In this document: one piece after another, positions 10,486-22,100 of the stretch
How the letters are laid out: every line of letters starts with the position of its first letter
Position numbering within the stretch: position 1 is the stretch's first letter
Source: Owenia fusiformis
Lineage: Eukaryota; Annelida; Polychaeta; Sabellida; Oweniidae
Assembly (NCBI GenBank): GCA_903813345.2
Contig: CAIIXF020000012.1
Coordinates: forward strand, 34,482,572-34,546,571
DNA length: 64,000 bases
Direction: 5' to 3'
Notes under the pieces: generated by a model
What the model was told of the DNA's origin: nothing
Databases searched by the model: none
The model's input: only the letters and a program-made list of their open reading frames with translations
Position numbers and translations under genes: made by a program

Positions 10486-11082
10486 TGAGGATATCTGTTT
10501 CGCAATATCGTGTCTGAAATACATGATATAACTTTATACTCTTCAGTATTTTTCATGTTATTTAAAGGGTTCCGTTGAGCTTACCATATAAAAACAATAT
10601 GGCGGCTCCAGGCGAGTCAACTGGATCGGTCCATTTTGAAGAAATAAGGTTTTTTTTGTAAAATCCATTTTATTGAAATTGCCTTGGAGATAAAGTAATC
10701 CGTTTATAATGATTCTGAAAACATTATTCAGAGAGTGATTGTTCAAAGAATGCATGTACAACAGCCAATATAAATTCTTGTATTAGAACTGCTTTGTTTC
10801 ATTTGGAGGATATTTCATATGCCAAGCTGTTTACTATTACGCAATGGCGAAAGGATAGGTATCGATGTGGTGAACTGAATTCAACAATTTTCTCTCTTAA
10901 ACCAATTATTAGAAACATTCTCTAAAAACACGGTCCTTTATGCAATGTTGACTGATTGGCAACAATAAATGCTAAAATTATTTAAATTTATATTTTATAT
11001 AACTGTTTTTGTTAACATTTTTGTTTTTTAGTGCAATTGTTTCGAGTTCCTTCCTACCAATTCTTGAGAATAAAATAAAAGG

Positions 11083-11350
11083 TCTTTCCGAACCTTGTTG
11101 GAACAAAATAGCATATACGACATTTTTAGACCTCTCAATATTAAAGTTATACAAAGGGAATTTTGGTTGATTTAACAAAAAGTATGCAAAAACTGAAAAA
11201 AACAAAATATATAAAAATTAAGATAACCTTTTATTTGATTAACAAGATACTTTTTTCAAATCAACCTAACTTTCCTTTGTACAATTACAATATTGAGAGA
11301 CCAAAACACGTTGTGTTTATGTCGTTTTGTTCCAATGAGGTTCGGATAGA
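11083..11350. repeat. Inverted-repeat element, arms about 100 bp
   Basis: The left arm begins TCTTTCCGAACCTTGTTGGA. The right arm, read on the other strand, begins ATCCGAACCTCATTGGAAC. Shared inner words are CTCTCAATATT, TACAAAGG and GGTTGATTT. There is no coding content. It is probably a non-autonomous element. Confidence 0.65.
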
Positions 11351-12489
11351 TGTTTCATTGCATTCCTAACATATGATACCAAGAACAAAAGAAGTGTCTG
11401 GTGTGTTTTCTAAAATAATATAGAGAAAGTATATATATATTTCATGACTTTGATTATCAAACCAATAGAAATAAAATAAACTTGAACACTTTTCCCATTA
11501 TATTAGTATATAATACCTTTCTAAATGCAATCAATGAATTAATAAAAATATTCCGTTAAGATTTTAAAAAGTTGCGGATTTTACAATAGAAGTGGAAATA
11601 CTTACAAGTGTAGACTCAGCTCAGTGAAAAACCATGTTCAATATTAGTGCCTACCATTCCAGCCAATTGCCTTTACGGAGAGTACCGTCTTTATATTCTG
11701 AAGAAACTTATATATAAGTAGATGTGATACTCCCTTCCTATGTACTGGGTAACCCGAAAAATCGACCTCAGGTGATCTCTTTTCAGTTGTAAACTATATT
11801 ATAATATCAACTTGATTTTTGGTGTAATTTAATTAAACTTTGAGTTTAAAAAAATATTACTATTACAACTTTTATTTCATATTACATTATATAAAATATT
11901 TACTTAATGCGACTGGCAATTAAATTTGACAAACATCACGTGGAAAATATCTCAAAGCAAAATTATGAAAGCAGATTTAGCAAGCATTCGTGTGTTGCAT
12001 TTCTTTATTACCTTTCAAATGTGTGTGTCAAACAAATAAAATATAACGAAAACAAATAAAATTATTACCCTGAGTCGTTTAGATCTTATAATTTGTGATA
12101 AATATAGTCCATTTGTTTTGGGGTACCCTGTATGCATATACATATATTACCGATGTAACTTTATCCCAACAGTGAAGTTAATAAACTGACGTAAGATGAC
12201 ACGCTGAAAATAAAAAAATAGAAATTAGTTCGACAATTCGTGATGTTATAAAAACGAGATGTGTCTGCGTAATGATTATATCTATCTTAAAAGGAAAATA
12301 TAGAGAATACTACCCACACCAGTTGAAATATTATTCATCGCACAGCTCTTTGCGTTCATAAATGTGATATTCTTACGTATAGACGATTATTTTTAAGATT
12401 ATAGAGCTTTCGATATAAGTTTTCATCCAAACTTGCTGCGACGTACGTTCACTTTTAAATGGCAATGCCAGTGAAATCGGAAAATATCT

Positions 12490-12600
12490 GATGACTATAA
12501 ATAGAGCAATTGAGTGACCTTGACCTGTGTATTTTAGGTTATATCATAAGCATTATATACATGTCAAATTCACTCAATTGCTCTACAGTCATTTATAGTT
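12490..12600. repeat. Short palindromic element
   Basis: ATGACTATAAATAGAGCAAT at the left pairs with ATTGCTCTACAGTCATTTAT at the right, with TGAGTGA/TCACTCA continuing the arm. About 110 bp; it would form a hairpin. Confidence 0.65.
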
Positions 12601-12861
12601 TTCCCATTACGGACATGTTATAGAATAGAAGAGTCTTTGGTAATAGATTTTTATGTGGTCATCACCGGTAGGGAATTTCAGAATTAACATAAGAGTGAGG
12701 GTGAATATTGAAATGTCATTATTTTGTCCAATCCACTTGGAGATGACTTGCCTTTGTTGACTAACTTTAAAAACTGTCTTCTTAATCTAGCTCGTCCATT
12801 TTTGCTTAATCGATGTCGTTTACATTGATGAATTTTATTGTCAGAGAAGAAGATACATAAT

Positions 12862-13522
12862 AGGGTGTTCCAGAATACGGCTTTTTCATGCTAGTAAGAT
12901 GCAGTTCAGCCCAGATGGGCTCTTGATAGTAAAGTTTAAGCTGAAAAAAATTCGGTTCTTAAAATCGACGTCTGACCCCCCCCCCCCCCCCTACCGACGT
13001 TTTTGCGAAAACTGGTAAAAAACGGCAAAAAACGTCATTTTCTAGCCTTACAAGGTAAAATATGAAGGATGGATGTCAGAAACCTTGTCAAAATCATTAG
13101 GTTATGGTCATTATGTATTATGATACAGTTGAAAACATAGTATACCTTGTTCATTAATTATTTAACCCTTTTTTTGCGAAAACTGGTAAAAAACGGCAAA
13201 AAACGTCATTTTCTAGCCTTACAAGGTAAAATATGAAGGATGGATGTCAGAAACCTTGTCAAAATCGTTAGGTTATGGTCATTATGTATCATCATACAGT
13301 TGAAAACATAGTATACCTTGTTCATTAATTATTTAACCCTTTTCCTACTAATATTTGAGCGAAAATCGCAAATATATCACATTTTGAAACAAACTATTTG
13401 CTCTTTTACTGTTATTCATATGGTAGCTTATCTCTAACTACTAAACACCACCAAACTGGTAATACTGATGGTAATAACAATTAGATAAATGGTACTGCAA
13501 GGGTTAAGCACTGTAAACCATA
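12862..13522 (+). repeat. Left terminal inverted repeat
   Basis: Pairs with 14370-15024. It contains a poly-C run near 12980 after GACGTCTGA, and two tandem copies of a roughly 178-bp unit (about 13005-13180 and 13183-13358). Confidence 0.85.
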
Positions 13523-13607
13523 TATATCTTTGTTTTACGGCCCATGAGTTCTTCAAGCCTGTGTCTCTGCACCATCACCACGCCTTGACCTACAGCTCTG
13601 GAAACAC

Positions 13608-14252
13608 ATGTGTATCTTTGAGGTAAATCCATATGCCAGGCATTCAAAATATACAGTTGTAATAAGTAAAAAATATTGGAGTGTTCATAACATGCAGGTC
13701 AATAAGTAAAAAACTTCTAATATATTCTAGGATGTAGATAATGAGATAGCCCAGGAAGTGAAATCCGCCATACTCAGACACCAATGGTACCTCACTGAAT
13801 CCCTGGTAGTCTTTGCCCTGTTTGATGATGGCCTGGATGACATCACACGGGAAAGTATGGCAAGACATCTATTGGGAATCCAAAGACCAAATGTCTTCAA
13901 CCCTGGGAAGCCAGATTTCCACACTGATATACTCATTCAGCCCAACCAAGAACTTATTGACTTTTTAGGGCCAAGATCTTGGTTGTTATTTGATCTTACA
14001 AATGGGGATACAACTTGGCTCAATCTACCCATCAACCAGTGGGCTACACATCAAGGATATATTACATTGGCAGCTATTGTGCATAATCTGTATGTGGTTA
14101 ATGACGCTGCAGAGAGGAGCGTAAAAGACATACAAGACTACGCCAATGCTGCCCGTGATGGCACTGTGAGGGCTAGAATGATTCTGGTTTCCTCCTCTCA
14201 TAGGGCCAAGATCCCTGTATTCCTAAAAAATGAAATGCAGAATAATCTGTAG
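13608..14252 (+). CDS. Transposon-borne protein, C-terminal part of a probable transposase
   Basis: Two exons are inferred. An upstream exon ends at 13622 (TTTGAG followed by GTAAAT), a 108-bp intron ends TATATTCTAG at 13730, and a second exon runs 13731-14252 to TAG. The frame is the same on both sides. The joined product reads WKHMCIFE, then DVDNEIAQEVKSAILRHQWY, and ends RAKIPVFLKNEMQNNL. The upstream exon is open back to 13548 and may receive another exon, so the ATG at 13608 is only the first Met seen. The motif VVNDAAERSVKDIQDYAN resembles the C-terminal end of uncharacterised transposon proteins I recall from invertebrates. Its place between the two arms supports a transposase role. 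Only the end of such a protein fits here, so the element is probably non-autonomous. Confidence 0.5.
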
Positions 14253-14369
14253 ACATTAGACATTGTTATTATAACATGTTAGATTATTTATGAGTACATG
14301 GGTGGAACTAATTCAGTGTAAACCATTATCTAAATGAATGCATGATCACCTTATAACCAGGACTCTAAA

Positions 14370-15024
14370 ATATGGTTTACAGTGCTTAACCCTTGCAGTA
14401 CCATTTATCTAATTGTTATTACCATCAGTATTACCAGTTTGATGGTGTTTAGTAGTTAGAGATAAGCTACCATATGAATAACAGTAAAAGAGCAAATAGT
14501 TTGTTTCAAAATGTGATATATTTGCGATTTTCGCTCAAATATTAGTAGGAAAAGGGTTAAATAATTAATGAACAAGGTATACTATGTTTTCAACTGTATG
14601 ATAATACATAATGACCATAACCTAATGATTTTGACAAGGTTTCTGACATCCATCCTTCATATTTTACCTTGTAAGGCTAGAAAATGACGTTTTTTGCCGT
14701 TTTTTACCAGTTTTCGCAAAAAAGGGTTAAATAATTAATGAACAAGGTATACTATGTTTTCAACTGTATGATAATACATAATGACCATAACCTAATGATT
14801 TTGACAAGGTTTCTGACATCCATCCTTCATATTTTACCTTGTAAGGCTAGAAAATGACGTTTTTTGCCGTTTTTTACCAGTTTTCGCAAAAACGTCGGTA
14901 GGGGGGGGGGTCAGACGTCGATTTTAGGAACCGAAATTTTTTCAGCTTAAACTGTACTATCAAGAGCCCATCTGGGCTGAACTGCATCTTACTAGCATGA
15001 AAAAGCCGTATTCTGGAACACCCT
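14370..15024 (-). repeat. Right terminal inverted repeat
   Basis: Reverse complement of 12862-13522 with few differences; for example the poly-C run is a shorter poly-G run here. It also carries the tandem pair of roughly 178-bp units. Confidence 0.85.
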
Positions 15025-15269
15025 AATACATAATACTTTATGAAATACTGAATATATTACCACAATCATCCGAACAGAGTATTCACATAATGAACAGTGT
15101 GTGAAATATCAATAACGCATTTGTTGTGTACAGTTGTTAAACGATTGAGATTGAAATTGAGTTTTCAAATACTTGACCCTGCAAAAGATTTCATTGAAAA
15201 TATGTTCTTTTGGTGATTTTGTATCTTTTGATTTAATAGAAAATATTTTGCAATGTGTGATGTAATCTC

Positions 15270-15409
15270 AAGGCTCAATGCATTGTGGCTGCTTCATTAC
15301 ACCCAGATGTTGTTTCCTAAACTTTGCATTTCCCCAGCGGAGTCATGCAAAGATTTGGAAACAACAAATTCTTGGAATGGTTCAGCACATAATGCACTGA
15401 GTCCAAGGG
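15270..15409. mobile_element. MITE, about 140 bp
   Basis: Imperfect inverted ends: AGGCTCAATGCATTGTGGCT at the left and GCACTGAGTCCAAGG at the right. A second copy in opposite orientation lies inside a vWA-gene intron at 21296-21436. Confidence 0.6.
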
Positions 15410-15705
15410 TTAAATCCTAAACCTCTGTTGTAATTATGGCTATGGGATTGATATTATAATCCTCGTGGATTTCTGTTCTCTGCAATTCGGTTTTGAAGGG
15501 ATCGTATCATAACTAATGACTCTATACTCGATACAAATAATACGAATGAAAGAACTATTTCCGGGAAGACCATAATTTCTTAAAATGCCGTAAGTTCTCT
15601 TAAAAATGTGAAACTTATATCTCCCTAATGTTGAAAACAACTCGGATACATAATATGAGAGACAGGTTAATGGGCTATCAAAAACATTGATTAGAAAAAA
15701 GAAAT

Positions 15706-16243
15706 TTGACATTTCTAGATGATGATGATTTATGTTGAGAACCAAGATACATTATTTCATAAACGGCATACTGAATAACCAAAGAGACGAATTTTTTATT
15801 GTCTTCATTTAAGTTAAAACGATGAAGTATCGCTTCTGCATACAGTGGCACTTTGACTTCAGGCTTTTGTTGTTATTAGCTGCTACAGTCTTATCAGGTC
15901 ACCTATTACACATATTTTACATTACATGCATACAATTAGATAAAATACAATTATAGAAATTTCAAGTTACAAAGTTACATCTTTCTTATCATTTTTTCAG
16001 TAGCTTCTCTCAAAAGGATATTCATTGCTGCCACGAACAGGATCAGAGAAACTGTGCAGCCTGCCATGATTCCCCTCTCTTGACATTTCCAGATGATGAT
16101 GATTTATGTTGAGAACCAAGATACATTATTTTATAAATGGCATACTGAATAATCAAAGAGACGAACTTTTTATTGTTTTCATGTAAGTTAAAACAATGAA
16201 GTATCGCTGCTGTTATTAGCTGATACAGTCTCATCAGCGCACT
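15706..16243. repeat. Direct repeat pair, about 165-190 bp each
   Basis: TTGACATTTCTAGATGATGA at 15706 recurs as TTGACATTTCCAGATGATGA at about 16079. Similarity runs on through ACCAAGATACATTATTT and ATGAAGTATCGCT to a shared AGTCTTATCAG/AGTCTCATCAG end, with a short insertion in the first copy. They are probably the 3' ends of two copies of the retroelement that lies to the right. Confidence 0.7.
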
Positions 16244-16255
16244 TCCCATCTTCAT

Positions 16256-17950
16256 TGCTTGTTTCGCCCCATTATAGTACGTACAAACTCAGATGGGTAG
16301 GGAAACAGGGTGATCAAATCCCACTCACGGATACAGCCAGCTCTCTCTACAACGCAGCCATAGCCATCTGGATGACCGCTCTGCCGTTTGGCTTGTCTCT
16401 AGAAGGGCCTTCTTTCTTTTCCTAGGTGGGATGCCAATAGATTTGAACATCCAACTAAGGATTTTGCAGCTAGTCATCTGGCTCCTACTTCGACTGGGAA
16501 ACAATGGGTGGTTCAGTCATTCTGCACAGCTTCTTGTACTATATCCTGGTACTTGGTCCTTTTCAACTCGTTGGACACTTCGATCCTGTTCTCCATGGGG
16601 ACTGTTAATTCAACCAAGATGACTGTCCTTTTGGATTCAGACATGATGACAATGTCTGGTCTGAGTGTTGTCTGTGCCACATGTTGGGGAAATATAAGAC
16701 GCTTCCCTACATCCACTAACATCTTCCAGTCAGTTGCCTTGTGAAGAATCCAAGGTGATGAGGGGGAGTTAACCTTAGACAAGGCTGAAGTACTGGTTGA
16801 TGCTCCTTCCTTAAAGATTCTCGCAATCTTTATCCAATCAGCGTTTGCGATGTATACCGGCTCACGTATAAAAGGCGAATCCAACTCAAATCCATGCAGG
16901 GGTGTATGAGGTACTCGAATAGGAAAGAGCTCGTGAAATCTGAATTTATATGCACATGGTCAATGTTTACACATGTATGGAGTTATTGAAGAAAATGTGA
17001 TATGGGTGTGCTTCAAAATTTGAAGTCATTGCTGGAAAATATGATTTTAATACGTGAAGTACATGAAGTACATGTATGATTGTGTCCAAAAATGTTTGAA
17101 ACCCTTACGGAAAATTCTGTCTGCATTTTGTCACCATTGCTCTTTCTTCCCGCATTCTAGTGCTGTTTGAATGAATATATTTATTAATGTATTTCTAACT
17201 AAAATATATCACTTTTTTTTATAAACCACAAACATTTAGATCATAAAAAAAATTATTCAATACTTGAGTGAGCACGATATGCAAGGGTTACTAAGTTGAC
17301 ACAGTAAATGACCACTGATATTGTGTTAGTCCATGCACACAGCGTATTCTGCTAATACACAACACCCCTCACTTTCATAGTGAAGTGACTTATTGGTTTA
17401 TGTTTACGTTCTAATGTGTTTTGGGTTCCTTGTTACAGCAAGGGGGGCGAGTAAAGTAGACTAACATGTTTGCATGGCAAGTTTTGATCGAATATGTAAG
17501 ACACTTTAATGAAGGTGGTTCAGAGTGGGTAGGGTGGTCATTAAGGATTGGGTCTATGTGTCGAGCTATTTCCTTCAGGACTTGGTCATGTCGCCATGTA
17601 TTAGCCTCACTGCGCTGCTTTGGAATTGGGATGGGTGAACATTTAGCCTTTCCCTGGTGAATCCTCACACCATTCCAGTTCTTCCACATACTTCACACGA
17701 ATCTCGTCGTCCATTGTCGTTTCCTGTAGTTGCCTCCATTCAAATCCGTCCGTAGTTTGAGGAAGCTTCCGCCCCTCCTCTTGAATCATCACGGGAATGT
17801 TGTTCTCTATTGATAATTGTAGCTGTGTGTGATTGGTGCTTCCACTAAATAGTATCAGTTGACTCTGGAGGGTGCTGAGCTACAGAGTCCCTGGTTGCTG
17901 TCTTTCCAAGCTGTCACTGTTCTATTCACAGTTGTCACAAGGTCATTTCG
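16256..17950 (-). mobile_element. Degenerate retroelement with PD-(D/E)XK-nuclease-like C-terminus
   Basis: On the minus strand the reading runs from about 17690 (SEANTWRHDQVLKEIARHI) to 16884-16513. The latter gives ATDWKMLVDVGKRLIFPQHV, then TTLRPDIVIMSESKRTVILV and ELTVP. It continues past a stop as HCFPVEVGAR. I recall the blocks WRHDQVL, then DxGxxLxFPxxVAxTxLRPD, then VELTVP, then FPVEVG, from C-terminal domains of invertebrate reverse-transcriptase-like proteins. The D, the E of VELT and the following polar residues fit a PD-(D/E)XK nuclease fold. Several frameshifts and stops show that it is dead. No reverse transcriptase domain remains here. Confidence 0.65.
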
Positions 17951-19105
17951 GACCAACCTGTACTATCCAATGCACATTATGTATATGAAATTTAGAGGAG
18001 AAAATTACATTTTACTCTTTCCATGAAAATAATGTTAAAATTGATCGACATATATTTTTTAATGCATAAGAACGTATTTTTGCGAAACGCAAAATTCCAA
18101 TCCACTCATAGTAACGTAACATGATATAACAAATAACAAAAAAAAACATTCAAAATAACATTCAATTATAAATGGTTTTACAGATTTCCAAAATCTTTGG
18201 TAAAAATTGTGAATTATTAAATCAAACATGATAAAAATACATTTTTTTCAAAACAAAAATGATATATTAAACCACTTTCACACCACCCCCATTCATTCAG
18301 ACCAAAAGCTCTGACTCATATTAAAACACATGGATGCTTGAAATTGAACCTGATCCTAGATATACATTCCTTACATTGTTTTAATTCATTTGTTTGTCTT
18401 AACATATAATTTTGGAATAATTTAGAAAGGACGATTCTCGGTTTGGAAAACGAAGTTCATCAATCTAAATGAGAATCGTCCTTTGGTAAAATCATCATTG
18501 CCATTATAACCTGTAATTGATTTGTGAACAAAATTTTAGATTCTCTTGGTCAAAACAGTATCAAAAAATAATTTTTATTGAATTTGGATTTCTATAAATA
18601 TCACAACAATAACTGTGCTCTTTGTCAATGGGTCCTAAAAGTGGAAAGCACTGGAATAAAAGGCATTATCGAATGAATGGAGGTCCGTTAAGGACTGAAC
18701 ATGCATCATTTATGGAGCGGGTAAGGATTGAATTTCTATGGTATGAAACCGCATGTCAGGGTATATCAGGAAACGTTATTTAAGTAAAGTGAGGTTGGTT
18801 GGGGCTTAGAATAAAATCAAAGGGAAGATCAAATAATCATTATTCTAAGTTTTAATTTACGAAATGCATTATATAGGGTGTAATCAAATAAATAGTGATT
18901 ACCAAGCACGTGTTTTGCAAATAGTCAAAGTGTCTAATAACATCTTCCCTCGGCTATCTTGTCTACTAATCATACATAAAAATTAAACAAAAATAAGTTT
19001 GAGTTGATACGTTTATTTAAACAAATGGTCACTCAATACAGTGAATAAAACGTTAAGTAATGAGGTGATTAATATAAAAAGTAATTAAACCTGTCAGCGT
19101 TTGAT
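17951..19105. other. Intergenic, downstream of the vWA gene
   Basis: AT-rich, no exon seen. A 61-bp hairpin lies at about 18423-18483, where AAGGACGATTCTC pairs with GAGAATCGTCCTT. A minus-strand AATAAA overlaps the stop codon of the vWA gene and another lies at 19012-19017. Confidence 0.5.
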
Positions 19106-22100
19106 TTATTCCAGTGGACAAGGAAAGTTCTGATTAAGGAACGCGAGTATTTTTTGAGGTGCGTACAAATCAGCATGATCGAATATCAATAGTTCTCCAG
19201 AAATATTATCTCTCGAAACAGACTTTTTAATTTCATTTTCAGATGCGACGTTAGTTCTGTGTTTTTTATTATCTAATGTTACCCATATGACACTCCCGCC
19301 ATTTTGTATTATGTTACTTGCAGCTGCGATTGTTTTCCATCTAGAGTTTTTTGGTGACGTCATACCATCACTAAAAATTACGACCACGTCCTTAACCGAC
19401 GCATCGTGTCTATCTTTGATGTCTGTAAAATATTTTTGTCTCACAAAATCTAGCGCTAAGTTCGTTCTCGTTCTGCATTTTTTATGCTTTACACGTAAAT
19501 TGTACAAGGCCATTAGAACAGGCATGGGGTCGCCATTTTCTAGTCCGACCATATATGGAAATAAATCGACTATGTTGCCATCGTAGGTTAATCCTCCGAT
19601 CTGAGATCCAGTTATTTTGTTCAAAGGTAGATTTCTTGCAACTGCCATCGATATAGCGACGGCCCTTGTTATATTTCTTTGTGGAATCGAACATGACACG
19701 TCAATTGCAAACACTAGATCTGCACAAACTAAAAATTAAGAAAATTAGAAAATATTAAGATATGAAATGCCAATGCCATCCACAAAAATAAGGAGATTGA
19801 GAAATTATAACACGATGGAAAGCTATATTTCCGTCATTAGAATCTCATTAAACTTAATTGAAGCCAGAAGAAAAACAAATAAAAATTAAAATATCAATTT
19901 GAAACATTTAAGTACTATAAAATCATAAAGAAAATGAATCAGGGTCTACTATGGACTCCTTTTCTTGCGAGAATTCTCACTTACCCCTTTGATCTGCCGC
20001 TCCTCCACACGAGAATCTCGAGGTCAGCGATTGGAATAACTTTTCCCCATCCTCCTCTGACAAACCATCGTATATGTGCACTTTGCCTGGGTTACGCCCC
20101 TTTACTCCCAAACCACTGGTTCGACCGGTGAAATTTACCGAACTAAAATTAAAAATACGATTTACATGGTACATGCAAGACTCGTTTTTTCTGTGGCGGA
20201 AATGAGCATTACATTTTTAAATTATCAATATTGACAACTTTAAAACATTTTCCTGTGTTTTGCTTAAGTATATATTTGATCATAGCTATCATATCAGAGA
20301 TAGAAATGGTCTTGCCAAGAATGTCCCTTTAAGTTGAAATGCGTCACAACCGTTAATGCCGCCATGTCCAACGAATTGAATTCGATACAGAAATCATAAC
20401 TAAAATGTATAAAATTAGTAGACCTTTGATCTTGAAAATATACGATGTTCAATTCAATTCCAGCCACTTCAAGGGCTAGCATGTTTTCAGCTGTTTCTTC
20501 TACGTTTTCAAAAAGACTTGTGAAGTAGAGAACAACATTTGGGTAATTGGCCCTTCTGAAAAAAACATTGAAACGTCAAAATAATTTGAACCAGATCATT
20601 GAAACATGGACTTTAAGACTTGACTTTGAGAGAGTGGGTTAAGCCAAATACACACCAATGCAAAATCCCACTTGTCCGCTTGAGTCCCACTTTGCCCCAT
20701 CGAATCCCACTTTGCCCCATCGTATCCCAATTTGCCCCAAATGCCGCGAAGTTCCATGGGACCTAGTTGATTTTGCCCCATCGAGTCCCTCAATGTCCCA
20801 TCGAGTCCGACGGACATTATGTAATTTAGTTTGGAAGGTTTTGCTGCGGCCATTTTGATCCAAAGTCACCTGACACATGACATGATAAAAAGTACCACAA
20901 TGACCCATGAACGAAATTTACATGTTCATTCTCGATGAGAAATATATGGCGATTTTAAAATGTAGTATTCAAAAATTATGTTATTAAGTAATCTACCATG
21001 ATTGCACTTATCACAAGCTAAATTGCTGTTCGGGGAAGCATATGGAAATAAAAGTAAAAAGATATTTTAATGGGTCTTATTAACAACGCTTAAGTAGTAA
21101 CCTTTTGGGATCTAATTACTCACGCAAAGACTGATGTCGTGTTCTTCAGAATGTCGATGGTTAGTTGAACAATACTCCCGTAACACTCGTCGCGTGTTAT
21201 CTGATCTATTCTTTTAGAGATATCATCTAAATCTGTTTCATCTGAAAAAAGTTTTTTTAGATTTGACAACACACCGTAGTGTTAAACAAATTTAAGCCTT
21301 GGACTCAGTGCATTGCAGACTGAATCATTCCTCCAAGATGTTGTTTAACCTTTGCACAAGATGCGTAGAGTGAGTGCTAAGCTCAGGAAATATCCCCGGG
21401 CTGAATGAATCAGCCACAATGCATCGAGTCGATGGCTCAAATTCTTCTCGTAAATCTGTGACATCCGTGAAAGAATTAATATCAACAAACGGATAAAGAG
21501 GCATATCACCACTGTCCATACATGTACTTACTAAAATGTTGTATCGTGTGCCCCTTCTTGCTGAGAATGACCAGTGAAATGCGAAGATCCGCTCCATTGA
21601 TTGTCATCAACCTGCGCACAATGTTCTTTGTCGTCTGTTTGGCAATGTACATCTTTTCACTATCCAGGCATGATATGTCTAACACCAGGGCAAGATCCAT
21701 ACATGCTGGAGATATTGAATTTTGTGATATTCATAACCGTAAGGTAGATATAGCTAAAGAGGGCGCTATCAGCAATTTTTAAATTGCACGAATTAAGTTT
21801 AATTGCCAGGTTTTTTAAAGGGAACGGTACATCGCTTGATATAAATGTTGGCACTTCATTCGTTCAAATTGTTTTACATTTTTATAAGTGTACAAGGATG
21901 GAGAATTGTAGAAAATAGAATTCCTTCGAGACTGTAAATGAGTAAGGGGTGTGTTACGTACCTGGACCTCCAGGAAGTCCAAAGTTGTCATGATGATATG
22001 AGTTCGTATCCTCTGGCCAAGGCTGGATATCATCCTTAACCCGGTGAATACGATCTGCTGGAGGTTCAATGTCTCGTTCTGATTGCAACGAAATTGATAA

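Larger units (their letters stand above)
10486..12861. other. Intergenic, repeats only
   Basis: No exon is supported. The region holds two inverted-repeat elements (11083-11350 and 12490-12600) and a decayed relative of the 1841-2095 element around 12230-12390. It may contain the promoter of receptor 2, but nothing specific was recognised. Confidence 0.5.
12862..15024 (+). mobile_element. DNA transposon with about 655-bp terminal inverted repeats
   Basis: The 2163-bp element starts AGGGTGTTCCAGAATACGGC and ends with the reverse complement. The flanks carry a 10-bp direct duplication with one mismatch (GATACATAAT at 12852-12861, AATACATAAT at 15025-15034). The arms, 12862-13522 and about 14370-15024, are nearly identical, so the insertion is young. 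Inside each arm a unit of about 178 bp occurs twice in tandem, beginning GCGAAAACTGGTAAAAAACG. The unique centre of about 850 bp carries one spliced-looking ORF. Long arms and a 9-10 bp duplication resemble Mutator-like elements, but the family was not identified. Confidence 0.85.

Noticed and set aside
9939-10531. Plus-strand frames of 180-192 codons with VMFSARFEYAFKDC-type or CYVFCSI-type repeats
   Set aside because: Antisense shadows of the same minisatellite.
9891-10556. 221-codon minus-strand frame beginning with ATG and full of HAIFERILE-type repeats
   Set aside because: It is an out-of-frame reading of the 54-bp minisatellite that codes the receptor stalk; any stop-free frame stays open through a repeat whose length is divisible by three.
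20294-20423. Extension of vWA exon 5 into FIHFSYDFCIEFNSLDMAAL using a GC donor
   Set aside because: Splicing at 20424 keeps phase with exon 6, which supplies the missing end of the vWA fold (KVHIYDGLSEEDGEKLFQSL). The extended reading would duplicate that region and needs a weak non-GT donor.
21325-21597. 90-codon minus-strand frame ending in QRLNNILEE
   Set aside because: It lies across the exon 3 donor and a MITE in the intron; the spliced model explains the region better.
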